DNA of 64,000 nt from Peribacillus faecalis (GCF_014712675.1 NZ_JACXSI010000066.1:1-64000), one strand, 5' to 3'; counted from the first letter of the stretch, positions 16,771 through 25,994 are shown. Numbers and translations are program-made. The notes: a model not told the origin generated them from the letters alone.

Positions 16771-17445
16771 ATGAGCGGGCAAAATCAAGAATTTGCGACG
16801 AGGAGAACATATTTTACAGCAATTATAACTGTTTTAGTTTTTATAGCCTTTATGGCGATTATGTATACGATTAACAGTGGTATAGAGTTTTCATGGGAAA
16901 AGCCGATTCAGCACTACTTTCAAGCCTGGAATGAAGGAACTGTTCAGCTGTTTTTTACGTATTGGACAGAACTTGGTTCGCGGATTGGCATCGGTCTGGC
17001 CACTTTGTTATTAGTAGTGTGGATTTGGACAAAGCAAAAAGATTATGTTGCGGTTGCTTTAGTCGCCATTACCGTGGCATTGACTGATCGTCTTAACGGC
17101 TTTGTAAAGCACTTAGTTGCCAGAGACCGTCCTTCCATTAATCCGGCAATTGATGCCGTAGGATATAGTTTTCCGAGCGGGCATGCTATGCTTTCAATAT
17201 TCACATACAGTTTAATAGCATATTTTTTGGCGAAGAGTTTTGATGAAGTAGGGAAGAAGTTTCTAATATGGCTGGCTGCGATTGTCGTTATTGTTTTGAC
17301 GGGTATCAGCCGGATTGTGCTAAGTGCTCATTATCCATCAGATGTTATTGCGGGTTATTGTCTTGGTTTGGTCTGTTTCATTTTAACGATAAAATTGTAC
17401 AAGTTGCTCGTTCCTATACTGACTTTTAAGAAAAAAGTGGAATGA
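16771..17445 (+). CDS. PAP2-family membrane phosphatase
   Basis: 224 residues and about six membrane helices. The three phosphatase motifs are intact: KHLVARDRPS (about 112-121), PSGHAM (about 135) and SRIVLSAHYPSDV (about 186-198), with the catalytic His in the last two. The family dephosphorylates lipid phosphates such as undecaprenyl pyrophosphate or phosphatidylglycerophosphate on the outer membrane face. AGGAGGGG precedes the ATG. It is monocistronic, between R-A and the tandem array. Confidence 0.9.
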   Translation: MSGQNQEFATRRTYFTAIITVLVFIAFMAIMYTINSGIEFSWEKPIQHYFQAWNEGTVQLFFTYWTELGSRIGIGLATLLLVVWIWTKQKDYVAVALVAITVALTDRLNGFVKHLVARDRPSINPAIDAVGYSFPSGHAMLSIFTYSLIAYFLAKSFDEVGKKFLIWLAAIVVIVLTGISRIVLSAHYPSDVIAGYCLGLVCFILTIKLYKLLVPILTFKKKVE

Positions 17446-17528
17446 TTTCGGGGAAAATGAATGAAAAACTAGCCAAATAGATAGTTTTTGCAAAGAAAAT
17501 AGCCGAAATGAGCCGAATTTTGAAAAGA

Positions 17529-17730
17529 ATAGCGCCGTCGCAGCAATAATAGCGCGCTGAGAAAAAAGATAGCGTCGTCGTGGAGGAAGATAGCGCGGTG
17601 AGAGAAAAAATAGCGTCGTCGCAAAGGAAGATAGCGCGGTGGCGAAAATTATAGCGTCATCGCTGACGGGATAGAGCTGTGGGAATAACTATAGCGCTCT
17701 CGGACAAGAAATAGCGTGCTCTCACAATCA
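17529..17730. repeat. Tandem array of ten 20/21-bp units with ATAGCG core
   Basis: ATAGCG (ATAGAG once) starts at 17529, 17549, 17569, 17590, 17610, 17631, 17651, 17671, 17691 and 17711, so the period is 20 with three steps of... 21 at 17569-17590 and 17610-17631. Units ATAGCGTCGTCG and ATAGCGCGGTG alternate in the middle, giving a 41-bp higher-order repeat. Partial units precede it from about 17499. The period is not a multiple of three and no coding frame runs through. Confidence 0.9.
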
Positions 17731-17731
17731 T

Positions 17732-17778
17732 CTAATATAAAAGGATGCCGATAAAAAATCGGCATCCTTTTATATTAG
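17732..17778. terminator. Strong palindromic terminator
   Basis: Perfect arms CTAATATAAAAGGATGCCGAT and ATCGGCATCCTTTTATATTAG, 20 or more pairs. It lies between the tandem array and the IS200 element and can act on both strands. Confidence 0.85.
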
Positions 17779-17784
17779 TCTTTT

Positions 17785-18440
17785 TAAACCACACGCTATG
17801 CGTGTGTGCAAACGAAACTTCTAGAGTTGTAACAGAAAAAAGCTCCTTTCGTTATAATAAAAGATGGCCGTCAAACCAACTTCAAGTAACGAAAGGAGCT
17901 TTTACTCATGTCGAGTGACAATAGTTTATCACATACACGTTGGAATTGTAAGTATCACATCGTATTCATTCCGAAATACAGAAGAAAAATAGTGTACGGA
18001 AAATTAAGAAGGGACATAGGTGCGATATTAAGAAGACTATGTGAAATGAAAGATGTAGAAATAATAGAAGCGCATGCGATGCCAGATCATATTCATATGT
18101 TAGTCAAGATACCGCCAAAGATGTCTGTATCCTACTTCATGGGCTATCTAAAAGGGAAAAGCTCGTTAATGATCCATGATAGACATGCGAACTTGAAATA
18201 TAATCACGGGAATCGAACTTTTTGGGCAAAGGGCTACTATGCCAGTACGGTAGGCTTGAACGAAAAGACAGTCGCAAAATACATACGCGAACAAGAACTA
18301 GAGGATCAGCTGCGAGACAACATGAGCAAACGAGAATATGTTGACCCATTCAAAGATAAATAGAACAGTAAACGGTTGACGGTCAATTTAGAGGTCCCTT
18401 TAGGGGCTTGTTGGTGAAGTGCCCTTCTAGGGCGAAACTA
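17785..18440 (+). mobile_element. IS200-type insertion sequence (single tnpA)
   Basis: The left end has the subterminal hairpin CACACGCTATGCGTGTG (17790-17806). A long hairpin follows with arms AAAAGCTCCTTTCGTTA (17848-17864) and TAACGAAAGGAGCTTTT. The right end has hairpins near 18391-18410 and GCCCTTCTAGGGC. GGCCGTCAA on the left pairs with TTGACGGTC on the right. IS200 elements have hairpin ends rather than inverted repeats and carry only tnpA. Exact cleavage sites cannot be fixed by eye. Confidence 0.8.
17908..18363 (+). CDS. tnpA: IS200/IS605 TnpA, HUH Y1 transposase
   Basis: 151 residues, full length. The HUH motif is HIH in MPDHIHML (about residues 52-59). The catalytic tyrosine is in the VAKYIREQE helix (about residue 128). 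Such enzymes cut single-stranded DNA at hairpin ends and transpose by peel-and-paste. The GAAAGGAG ribosome binding site lies in the right arm of a long hairpin, so translation of any read-through transcript would be blocked. No tnpB is present. The gene appears intact and may be active. Confidence 0.95.
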   Translation: MSSDNSLSHTRWNCKYHIVFIPKYRRKIVYGKLRRDIGAILRRLCEMKDVEIIEAHAMPDHIHMLVKIPPKMSVSYFMGYLKGKSSLMIHDRHANLKYNHGNRTFWAKGYYASTVGLNEKTVAKYIREQELEDQLRDNMSKREYVDPFKDK

Positions 18441-18464
18441 AAACTGCCCGTTTTACGGGCAGAT
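18437..18464 (-). terminator. Terminator for hmoB
   Basis: Arms CTGCCCG and CGGGCAG with a TAAAA loop on the minus strand, followed by TTTTAGTTT. It lies just after the hmoB stop codon. Confidence 0.7.
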
Positions 18465-18469
18465 ATTTA

Positions 18470-18973
18470 CTATTCGTCAATGGTCGGAGCAGAGTACTTC
18501 GATAAGAATGGATCTCCGGTAAACATTTTTTGCGCGCTGGCCTGAGGCAATTTCAAATCATTGACAGATATGTAGGAAGCGGAGCTTTGCCATGCTTTGA
18601 ATGCGCTTTCTTCTTGCCATTGTGTTAAAATAATATATGAATCGGAACCTAGAGGCTTTAGGAAACGATAGGCAATTAAGCCTGATTGGCCTTCTATTTT
18701 CTTTAAATTTTTTTTGTACTCATGCTCGAAAACGGGCTGTGATTCAGAATTGACAGGAACATGGTACAGGACAACGAAACCTTCTTGTTTAAGCTGTCCT
18801 GATTGAACGATTGAATCATATTTTCTTGGAACTTTAAAGAGTGTGCTGCGATCTGTTTCCTGAAGAAGCAGTGTTGATTGGTTATTGTGCAATAAAAGCA
18901 GCTGCTCAGCGGGATGTTCCTTTACCATGTTCAATAAGTAGGTAAAGGTTCCGGAAGTGATGTAAACTTTCAT
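18470..18973 (-). CDS. hmoB: HmoB, heme-degrading monooxygenase
   Basis: 167 residues from the ATG at 18973, which has AAGGAG 8 bases upstream. The longer frame to 19096 lacks such a site. The C-terminal antibiotic-biosynthesis-monooxygenase-type fold (about 90-160; GLIAYRFLKPL, SYIILTQWQEESAFKAWQSS) follows the N-terminal extension typical of HmoB (YhgC). In B. subtilis the enzyme opens heme to release iron. It sits divergent from hemE, as in B. subtilis, so heme synthesis and breakdown genes are adjacent. pbpF is missing between them. Confidence 0.88.
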   Translation of the reverse strand: MKVYITSGTFTYLLNMVKEHPAEQLLLLHNNQSTLLLQETDRSTLFKVPRKYDSIVQSGQLKQEGFVVLYHVPVNSESQPVFEHEYKKNLKKIEGQSGLIAYRFLKPLGSDSYIILTQWQEESAFKAWQSSASYISVNDLKLPQASAQKMFTGDPFLSKYSAPTIDE

Positions 18974-19255
18974 ATACTCGACTCCTTCGTTTTTATATAA
19001 CCTTAGTTTAACCTTAATCGGAGGAAATCTGCTATTTTTATAAGCCGTTTGCATAATTAATTTATAGAAAATTTTTATGTAATTGAAAAACGTCAATTTT
19101 TCGACAAATAAAACAGTTACCTATACAACAATAGTGGAAACAAGGTATATTGATACCATATTGTCTGAAAAAAGTGATTAATAGATTTAAATATATGCAA
19201 CTTGGTCCTTGTTTATGAAAATGAACGGGAACTGTGAACGAAAGGTGGATGTGAA

Positions 19256-20293
19256 ATGTCTAAGGGATTTAACGACACATTATTGAAGGCAGCAAGAGGA
19301 GAAGCTACTGACTTTGTGCCGGTTTGGTATATGAGACAGGCAGGAAGATCGCAGCCGGAATATAGAAAAATAAAAGAGAAATATTCGCTATTTGAAATTA
19401 CGCATCAGCCGGAGCTTTGTGCATACGTAACAAGATTGCCAGTCGAGCAATATGGAGTTGATGCGGCAATTTTATATAAAGATATTATGACTCCGCTTCC
19501 TGCAATTGGAGTGGATGTTGAAATTAAAACGGGCATAGGTCCGGTCATTGCCAATCCGATTACATCGATTCAAGATGTGGAGAAACTTGGCGAGATTACG
19601 CCTGAAGAAGATATTCCTTATGTGCTCGATACTATTAAACTATTGACAGAAGAACAGCTTTCTGTACCGCTGATCGGCTTTGGGGGCGCTCCTTTCACTT
19701 TGGCGTCTTATATGATTGAGGGTGGACCTTCAAAAAATTACAACAAAACGAAATCGTTCATGTACTCTGAGACAAAAGCATGGTTTGCGCTAATGGACAA
19801 GCTTGCCGATATGACAATTGTTTATTTAAAGGCACAAGTGAAGGCTGGAGCAAAAGCTCTGCAGATATTTGATTCCTGGGTTGGAACATTGAATGTGACT
19901 GATTACCGCATGTTCATCAAACCGACGATGGAGAAAATTTTCACTGCTTTAAAAGAAGAGAATGTGCCGTTAATAATGCACGGTGTCGGAGCGAGCCACT
20001 TAGCCCTTGAGTGGAATGATTTGCCGCTTGATGTTGTAGGGCTTGACTGGCGTCTTCCTATTGCGGAAGCCCGTCAAAAAGGCATTCTGAAAACCGTTCA
20101 AGGCAACTTGGATCCGGCAATTCTATTATCTTCTTGGTCTGTTATTGAAGAGCGCGCAAAAGAAATATTAGATCAAGGCATGGAACAGCCAGGCTTCATT
20201 TTCAACTTAGGGCATGGCGTTTTCCCTGAAGTCAATCCAGATACATTAAAACGTCTGACAGAATTCATACACACGTATTCTTCCAAAAAATAA
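19256..20293 (+). CDS. hemE: Uroporphyrinogen decarboxylase
   Basis: 345 residues. Signatures [11 protein letters not shown] (about 22-32, the arginines that hold substrate carboxylates) and [17 protein letters not shown] are intact. It decarboxylates uroporphyrinogen III to coproporphyrinogen III in the cytoplasm. AAAGGTGG lies 8 bases before the ATG. hemH follows after 53 bases with no terminator, so the two form an operon. Confidence 0.97.
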   Translation: MSKGFNDTLLKAARGEATDFVPVWYMRQAGRSQPEYRKIKEKYSLFEITHQPELCAYVTRLPVEQYGVDAAILYKDIMTPLPAIGVDVEIKTGIGPVIANPITSIQDVEKLGEITPEEDIPYVLDTIKLLTEEQLSVPLIGFGGAPFTLASYMIEGGPSKNYNKTKSFMYSETKAWFALMDKLADMTIVYLKAQVKAGAKALQIFDSWVGTLNVTDYRMFIKPTMEKIFTALKEENVPLIMHGVGASHLALEWNDLPLDVVGLDWRLPIAEARQKGILKTVQGNLDPAILLSSWSVIEERAKEILDQGMEQPGFIFNLGHGVFPEVNPDTLKRLTEFIHTYSSKK

Positions 20294-20346
20294 GAATAGA
20301 TTTTCAGTTTTGGATCGAAACTTAAAGATAAAGGTGGATATGCATA

Positions 20347-21282
20347 GTGAAAAAGCAAATGGGATTACTGGTAATGGCTTATGGAACGCCATATAAAGAA
20401 GAAGACATTGAGAGATACTATACACATATTCGTCATGGACGCAGACCGACGGATGAGATGCTTCAAGATTTGAAAGATCGCTATGAAGCGATTGGAGGAA
20501 TTTCTCCGCTTGCCGTTATTACAGAACAGCAAGCAAAAGCATTAGAGCAACATCTGAATGCAATCCAGGATGAAGTGGAATTCAAAGCATACTTAGGTTT
20601 AAAGCATATTGAGCCATTTGTTGAAGATGCTGTAATACAAATGAAGGAAGATGGTATTGAAGAAGCGGTCAGCATTGTATTGGCACCTCATTTCTCAACA
20701 TTCAGTGTTAAGTCTTATAACGGTCGTGCACTAGAGCAAGCTGAAAAGCTAGGCGGCTTAAAAATTACATGCGTCGAAAGCTGGTATGATGAGCCAAAGT
20801 TTATTCAATATTGGATTGATCGCATGGAGGAAACGATTGCGGCTATGACAGCGGAACAAAGAGACAACTATGCGTTGATTGTTTCTGCACACAGTTTGCC
20901 AGAGAAAATATTGCAATTCCAAGACCCGTATCCGGATCAATTGAAGCATACAGCGAAATTAATTGCTGATGGTGCGAGAGTTGCCAATTATTACGTTGGC
21001 TGGCAAAGTGCGGGTAATACGCCTGAGCCTTGGCTTGGGCCGGATGTGCAGGATTTGACAAGAGACTTGCACGAAGAACATGGTTATAAGGTGTTTGTTT
21101 ATATTCCTGTCGGTTTTGTAGCAGATCATTTAGAAGTACTTTATGATAATGATTACGAATGTAAAGTTGTGTGCGATGAAGTAGGTTCTGCCTACTATCG
21201 TCCGGCAATGCCGAATGCGCAGCCGGCATTTGTTGATGCAATGGCAACTGTCGTACTTCAGAAAATCGGCAAAAATGCTTAA
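20347..21282 (+). CDS. hemH: Coproporphyrin III ferrochelatase (HemH/CpfC)
   Basis: 311 residues, GTG start with AAGGTGG upstream. It is the monomeric, soluble Gram-positive type, with catalytic His in SAHSLPEK and the acidic metal path in [16 protein letters not shown]. In Firmicutes it inserts iron into coproporphyrin III. B. subtilis has hemY (coproporphyrinogen oxidase) as third gene; here a terminator follows directly, so that step must be encoded elsewhere. Confidence 0.96.
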   Translation: MKKQMGLLVMAYGTPYKEEDIERYYTHIRHGRRPTDEMLQDLKDRYEAIGGISPLAVITEQQAKALEQHLNAIQDEVEFKAYLGLKHIEPFVEDAVIQMKEDGIEEAVSIVLAPHFSTFSVKSYNGRALEQAEKLGGLKITCVESWYDEPKFIQYWIDRMEETIAAMTAEQRDNYALIVSAHSLPEKILQFQDPYPDQLKHTAKLIADGARVANYYVGWQSAGNTPEPWLGPDVQDLTRDLHEEHGYKVFVYIPVGFVADHLEVLYDNDYECKVVCDEVGSAYYRPAMPNAQPAFVDAMATVVLQKIGKNA

Positions 21283-21288
21283 AAATGT

Positions 21289-21343
21289 TTAAAGAGGCTT
21301 CGTCTAAGTCAAATCTAGACTTAGAGAAGTCTCTTTTTAAATA
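21289..21343 (+). terminator. Intrinsic terminator after hemH
   Basis: Arms AAAGAGGCTTCGTCTAAGTC and GACTTAGAGAAGTCTCTTT with a short loop, then TTT. The hemEH operon ends here. Confidence 0.9.
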
Positions 21344-21417
21344 TATAAATCCATTCTTAATTTGTATTGCATTTTAAATTTAGCTGTGATATATTTCTTG
21401 CTGTACTAACTGACTGT

Positions 21418-21440
21418 TTTGTTCATTTGGTCATTATTGA
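21418..21440. promoter_or_regulatory. Candidate YhgD operator upstream of yhgD
   Basis: TTCATTTGGTCATT (21422-21435) recurs as its exact complement AATGACCAAATGAA upstream of yhgE (22059-22072). TetR-type regulators usually bind such sites near their own and target genes. Confidence 0.6.
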
Positions 21441-21461
21441 ATTGTAGGTTGAGGTGATGGA

Positions 21462-22034
21462 ATGTCGATTGATCGCAAGCAGTTAATTATAGAGGCGGCA
21501 ACTAAGTCGTTTACAATCTTTGGATATAAAGCGACAACTATTGAGCAGGTTGCACGGCTTGCAAATGTAGGAAAAGGTACAATCTATACATTTTTCACAA
21601 ATAAAGAGCAACTGTTCAAGGAGATTGTACATAAATTCATAGAGGAAATGAAAATGGTTGCTGATGAAAATATTTCTCCTGATAAAGCTATTCATGAGAA
21701 TATATATAATGGCTTATTTGCGATTTTGCAATATCGTAAAGATCATCAATTTATGATGAAATTATTCGATGAAGAGAAGGAAATGGGAACAAGAACAGTT
21801 TCTGAGATGGTACAAGAAATCGAAAATGCCATTATTCAATATATAAAAGAAAAGATTGAAATGGCTGTCGAAAAAGGTGAATTAACCGTCTCAAATACAG
21901 AACTACTGGCTTTTTTGCTATTAAAAATGTACAATACCATCATTTTTGATTGGGAAAAGAATCATAAACCGTTGAAAGAAGAAGAGATTGTTAGACTGTT
22001 CCAAGTATTCATCTTAAAAGGATTATCAAAATAG
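21462..22034 (+). CDS. yhgD: YhgD, TetR-family regulator
   Basis: 190 residues. N-terminal helix-turn-helix (about 8-55; FGYKATTIEQVARLANVGKGTIYTFFTNKEQL) and a helical ligand-binding domain. GAGGTGATG precedes the ATG. It lies directly upstream of yhgE, the arrangement in B. subtilis. A 14-bp sequence shared between the yhgD and yhgE upstream regions is the likely operator, so it probably represses itself and yhgE. Confidence 0.9.
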   Translation: MSIDRKQLIIEAATKSFTIFGYKATTIEQVARLANVGKGTIYTFFTNKEQLFKEIVHKFIEEMKMVADENISPDKAIHENIYNGLFAILQYRKDHQFMMKLFDEEKEMGTRTVSEMVQEIENAIIQYIKEKIEMAVEKGELTVSNTELLAFLLLKMYNTIIFDWEKNHKPLKEEEIVRLFQVFILKGLSK

Positions 22035-22056
22035 TGATAATCCTAATTTTGGGCAT

Positions 22057-22092
22057 CGAATGACCAAATGAATAATTTAGTCATTAATTCAT
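22057..22092. promoter_or_regulatory. Candidate YhgD operator upstream of yhgE
   Basis: AATGACCAAATGAA (22059-22072) is the complement of the site before yhgD. A further GTCATT at 22080-22085 makes an inverted repeat with AATGAC at 22059-22064. Confidence 0.6.
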
Positions 22093-22113
22093 ATGTAAAT
22101 TGAGGGAGTAGCT

Positions 22114-24315
22114 ATGATAGGAAAATCGTTTTTGGGCGAATGGAAATCAATCTTTAAAAGTAAAAAGCTTTTGATTCCAGTAATCGCTATATTATTTATA
22201 CCAGTGCTATATAGCGGCATGTTTTTATGGGCCTTCTTGGATCCATATGCCAAAATGGAGGAACTACCTGTTGCTGTTGTAAATGAGGATACAGGTGCAT
22301 CGTTCAATGATAAGAAATTGCACGTTGGCGATGAGTTAGTAGATAATTTAATGGAAGATAAAAAATTTGATTTTGTTGTAGTAGATAAAGAGGAAGGCTA
22401 TGAGAAGCTTAAAAATCAAGAATTTTATATGCTGATTGAAATACCGAAAGACTTCTCTAAAAATGCAACAACAGTTCTTGATGACAATCCTAAAAAATTG
22501 GAAGTAGTCTACGTTCCGAATGAAGGACTTAACTTCTTATCGGCACAAATTGGCGAAACAGCTATGGAGATTTTAAAATCATCTGTTTCAGAGCAAATTA
22601 TTAAGACATATTCTGAGACAATTTTTGATAATATAGAAACGATGGCTGACGGATTCCAAACTGCCAGTGAAAGTGCTGGAACACTTAGCGAAGGCTTAAC
22701 AGAAATTAATGATGGTTCAACTACATTAAAAGATAGCTTAGCAACACTTGCTGAAAAGCAGATTGAATTCAAAAACGGTGTTAGCCAAGTAGATGAAGGT
22801 GTAGGTCAATTAAGCAGCGGTTCTGAGGATTTATCGACAGGACTTGGGTTGCTGAGCGAGGCACAGGGCAAATTACAAAGCGGTTCAGAAGAAGTAAAGG
22901 CCGGACTTGATGAAGCGGCAGCTGGAAGTACGCAAATTAGTGAGGGTATGAATACAGCTTATTCTTCAGTTGGCCAAATGATTGATGCGACAGGTCAGTT
23001 GCAATCAGGTGCTGATTCATTGTCAAGTAATTTAACTGCTTGGAGTGGTAAAGCAAGCGAAGCAGCGGCTGGTGCAACGAAAGTAAGTGAGGGCATTGCT
23101 GCTTTACAACAGAGTATGGCTCCTTATATGGCAGCACTTCCGGAACAAGCACAAGCACAGCTTAAAGCTGTCATGGAGCAATTGGCTGCCGGAAGTAGTC
23201 AGGTTGCATCTGGTACAAGTCAACTTGCCGGAGCTGCTGATCAACTGGCAGGTGGCTCGCAAACATTGTCATCAGGTTTAGGTCAGCTTTCAGGTGCACA
23301 AACTTCATTGCAACAAGGTTTAGGACAATTAAATGAGGGTAGTTCAAGCCTGAATACAGGTTTAGGTAAACTTCAAGCCGGACAAGAACAAGTTGTCTCA
23401 GGCATGCAGCAATTTGGAAGCAAGCTTCAAAATGCAGCAACAGGATCACAAACATTAAACGCAGGTATTCAAACGTTGGCTGGCGGTGTAACAAAGCTTT
23501 CAGATGGTTCCGAACAGCTAGCTGAAGGATCTTCTAAGCTTTCAGATGGAGCATCTAAGCTTGCTGATGGTACATCAACAGCAGCGGAAGGCGCTAAAGA
23601 GTTTGAAGAAGCTTTAACTGATGCGGCAAAAGATAGCAGTGAAGTAAATGCAACAGATAAAACGCATGATATGATTTCACAGCCACTTGAAGTCACTAAA
23701 GAAGCTGTTGATCACGTACCAAACTATGGTACAGGTTTTGCGCCATACTTCCTATCTCTTGGTTTGTTTGTTGGTGCATTACTACTATCAATTGTATTTC
23801 CATTATATGAACCAGCTGTGGAACCGAAAAATGCTTTCACTTGGTTTATGAGTAAGTTTGGGGTAATGGCTATTATCGGTACAATTCAAGCCGTAATTGC
23901 TGCAGCACTTGTTATAACTGGATTAGATATTGAAGTGCAAAGTGTTCCATTATTCTTCTTGTTCAGCATTGTAACAAGTATTACATTCATGGCATTAATC
24001 CAATTCTTTGTAACGTCATTTGGAAATCCGGGGCGTTTCATTGCAATCTTGATTTTGATTTTGCAATTAACAACAAGTGCAGGTACATTCCCGCTTGAAT
24101 TAATTCCGAACTTCCTGCAAAAATTCAATGAGTTCTTGCCGATGACATATTCAGTTAAAGGATATAAAGCAGCAATCTCAAGCGGTGATATGAGCGTACT
24201 ATGGAGTAATGTCGGTACACTATGCATCTTTACGGCTCTGTTCGTTGTAGGTTCCATCTCTTATTTCTTTATCAAATTTAAAAAGATGGATCATACAAAT
24301 GAATCAGTAGCCTAA
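22114..24315 (+). CDS. yhgE: YhgE/Pip-family membrane protein
   Basis: 733 residues. One N-terminal membrane helix (about 18-42), a long extracytoplasmic region rich in Gly/Ser/Gln/Leu heptad-like repeats (QLSSG, LSDGAS, KLADG; about 190-510), then a C-terminal ABC-2-type membrane domain of about six helices (about 545-725). It matches the YhgE/Pip family, whose Lactococcus member is a phage-infection protein and whose relatives serve in type VII secretion-like systems and efflux. GAGGGAG precedes the ATG. Probably controlled by YhgD. Confidence 0.9.
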   Translation: MIGKSFLGEWKSIFKSKKLLIPVIAILFIPVLYSGMFLWAFLDPYAKMEELPVAVVNEDTGASFNDKKLHVGDELVDNLMEDKKFDFVVVDKEEGYEKLKNQEFYMLIEIPKDFSKNATTVLDDNPKKLEVVYVPNEGLNFLSAQIGETAMEILKSSVSEQIIKTYSETIFDNIETMADGFQTASESAGTLSEGLTEINDGSTTLKDSLATLAEKQIEFKNGVSQVDEGVGQLSSGSEDLSTGLGLLSEAQGKLQSGSEEVKAGLDEAAAGSTQISEGMNTAYSSVGQMIDATGQLQSGADSLSSNLTAWSGKASEAAAGATKVSEGIAALQQSMAPYMAALPEQAQAQLKAVMEQLAAGSSQVASGTSQLAGAADQLAGGSQTLSSGLGQLSGAQTSLQQGLGQLNEGSSSLNTGLGKLQAGQEQVVSGMQQFGSKLQNAATGSQTLNAGIQTLAGGVTKLSDGSEQLAEGSSKLSDGASKLADGTSTAAEGAKEFEEALTDAAKDSSEVNATDKTHDMISQPLEVTKEAVDHVPNYGTGFAPYFLSLGLFVGALLLSIVFPLYEPAVEPKNAFTWFMSKFGVMAIIGTIQAVIAAALVITGLDIEVQSVPLFFLFSIVTSITFMALIQFFVTSFGNPGRFIAILILILQLTTSAGTFPLELIPNFLQKFNEFLPMTYSVKGYKAAISSGDMSVLWSNVGTLCIFTALFVVGSISYFFIKFKKMDHTNESVA

Positions 24316-24319
24316 AAAT

Positions 24320-24358
24320 GAAAAACTCAGTCCTAATATTATGGACTGAGTTTTTTCT
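24320..24358 (+). terminator. Intrinsic terminator after yhgE
   Basis: Arms AAAACTCAGTCC and GGACTGAGTTTT, followed by TT. Confidence 0.92.
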
Positions 24359-24372
24359 GCTTTTATGATAGC

Positions 24373-24410
24373 CAAAAAAAATAACCAATCATTTTTAGTC
24401 GATCGGTTAT
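24373..24410 (-). terminator. Minus-strand terminator downstream of yhfH
   Basis: Arms ATAACCGATC and GATTGGTTAT (minus strand, nine of ten pairs) are followed by eight T. It lies 150 bases after the yhfH stop, so it probably ends that transcript. Confidence 0.75.
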
Positions 24411-24558
24411 CCAAGTGAGTGCGCGAAAAGCGCATCTCGCATTGCATGCACAAGTTAGGGGTGCACATACAAAAGCAAAGAGGGAGTATGAGTCAGAGAT
24501 CTGACATCATAAATTATGGAAGCAAAATACCGTTGAAAGTATTTTGACTAACCCGAAG

Positions 24559-24693
24559 TTAAGCTAAATGATTACATTGGTCGCATTTATTTCCGTAACA
24601 CTCATGTTGTTCTTCAATCGCATTTCCGCACTCAGTGCATTGCTTCGGCGGAAGATTTTTAAAAAATTCTACGCTGCTCTCAATCATTTTCAT
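24559..24693 (-). CDS. yhfH: YhfH, zinc-finger-like miniprotein
   Basis: 44 residues: a helical head (SVEFFKNLPPKQ) followed by a compact CxxC...HEC...CxxC cluster (C19, C22, H30, C32, C37, C40) fit to bind zinc. The NLPPKQCxECG and EEQHECYGNKC segments match YhfH. A perfect AGGAGG lies just before the ATG. Function unknown. It is divergent from lplJ. Confidence 0.85.
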   Translation of the reverse strand: MKMIESSVEFFKNLPPKQCTECGNAIEEQHECYGNKCDQCNHLA

Positions 24694-24912
24694 GACCTCC
24701 TAGTATTTCGGATAATTTATTTCGCTTGGAATTTTCTGATAATTGTTATATACACATTGTAATATAACAGATTAATTGTGTCAATATATGTTTTATAACA
24801 ATTTTATTTTTATTGAGAATTTCAAACAGTTAATCAATGGGCAGACTTGTTGAGATGTAACTGGAAAAAAGCGTATAATTATCCGTATATCTAAGCATTT
24901 GGAGGTACTGAC

Positions 24913-25902
24913 ATGCTGTTTATTGACAATAAAGGAATTACTGATCCTCGCATCAATTTAGCGATTGAAGAATATGCCTTGAAAAACTTAGGCGAAGATG
25001 ATACTTATTTACTGTTCTATATCAATGAACCTTCTATCATCATCGGGAAAAATCAAAACACAATTGAAGAGATTAATACAGAATATGTGGAAAGCAACAG
25101 CATTAAAGTAGTGAGACGTTTATCCGGAGGAGGAGCTGTCTACCATGATTTAGGGAACTTAAACTTCAGCTTCATTACGAAGGATGACGGCAATAGCTTT
25201 CATAATTTTAAAAAGTTCACTGAGCCTGTCATAAAGGCGCTTGAAAAAATGGGTGTGAAAGCAGAAATTAGCGGTCGTAACGATATTATGGCAGAGGGCA
25301 GAAAAATATCAGGAAACGCCCAATTTGCAACAAAAGGTAAAATGTTCAGCCACGGTACGCTGCTTTTTAATTCAGAAATGGATCATATCGTTTCTGCTTT
25401 GAAAGTAAGAAAAGATAAGATTGAGTCAAAAGGAATTAAGTCAATTCGAAGCCGTGTCGCTAATATCAGCGAGTTCTTAAAGGAACCGATGACAATTGAA
25501 CAGTTCCGATTGGAGCTTTTGAAAAATATTTTCGAAGGAGCTTCGGAAATTCCTGAGTATGTATTGACGGAAGAAGATTGGAAAAATATTTATAAGCTAT
25601 CGGAAGAGCGTTATCAAACGTGGGAGTGGAACTACGGAAAATCACCAAAGTTCAATGTGCAAAATTCTAAAAGATTCCCGGTCGGTTTAATTGAATTCCG
25701 CCTGGAAGTCAATAAAGGCATAATTGAGTCTTGCAAAATATACGGAGATTTCTTCGGTGTCGGAGATGTCGCGGACATTGAGAACAAATTGGTTGGTGTT
25801 ACATATGAAAAAGAAGCGATTGCAGAAACTTTGAACGAAGTGGATATTAAACATTACTTTGGTAATGTAACAACAGAAGATATTGTGAATACGATTTATT
25901 AA
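24913..25902 (+). CDS. lplJ: Lipoate-protein ligase LplJ
   Basis: 329 residues, the size of B. subtilis LplJ. RRLSGGGAVYHD (about 71-82) forms the lipoyl-AMP pocket, and the catalytic lysine lies in FATKGKMFSHGTLLFN. An accessory C-terminal domain starts near 255. It activates free lipoate and attaches it to the 2-oxoacid dehydrogenase E2 and GcvH proteins. GGAGGTACTGAC precedes the ATG. Monocistronic, with its own terminator. Confidence 0.95.
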   Translation: MLFIDNKGITDPRINLAIEEYALKNLGEDDTYLLFYINEPSIIIGKNQNTIEEINTEYVESNSIKVVRRLSGGGAVYHDLGNLNFSFITKDDGNSFHNFKKFTEPVIKALEKMGVKAEISGRNDIMAEGRKISGNAQFATKGKMFSHGTLLFNSEMDHIVSALKVRKDKIESKGIKSIRSRVANISEFLKEPMTIEQFRLELLKNIFEGASEIPEYVLTEEDWKNIYKLSEERYQTWEWNYGKSPKFNVQNSKRFPVGLIEFRLEVNKGIIESCKIYGDFFGVGDVADIENKLVGVTYEKEAIAETLNEVDIKHYFGNVTTEDIVNTIY

Positions 25903-25905
25903 AAA

Positions 25906-25954
25906 GAAGAGACTGCTTGTAGTGGATAACTTTCAAGCAGTCTCTTCTTTTGTT
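25906..25954 (+). terminator. Intrinsic terminator after lplJ
   Basis: Arms GAAGAGACTGCTTG and CAAGCAGTCTCTTC, followed by TTTT. Confidence 0.93.
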
Positions 25955-25994
25955 CACTTCATTACAAATATTTGAATATATATCCTAATAATGG

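Noticed and set aside
17529-17730. CRISPR array
   Set aside because: Only a 6-12-base core is repeated, with 8-base spacers; no full repeat-spacer structure and no cas genes.
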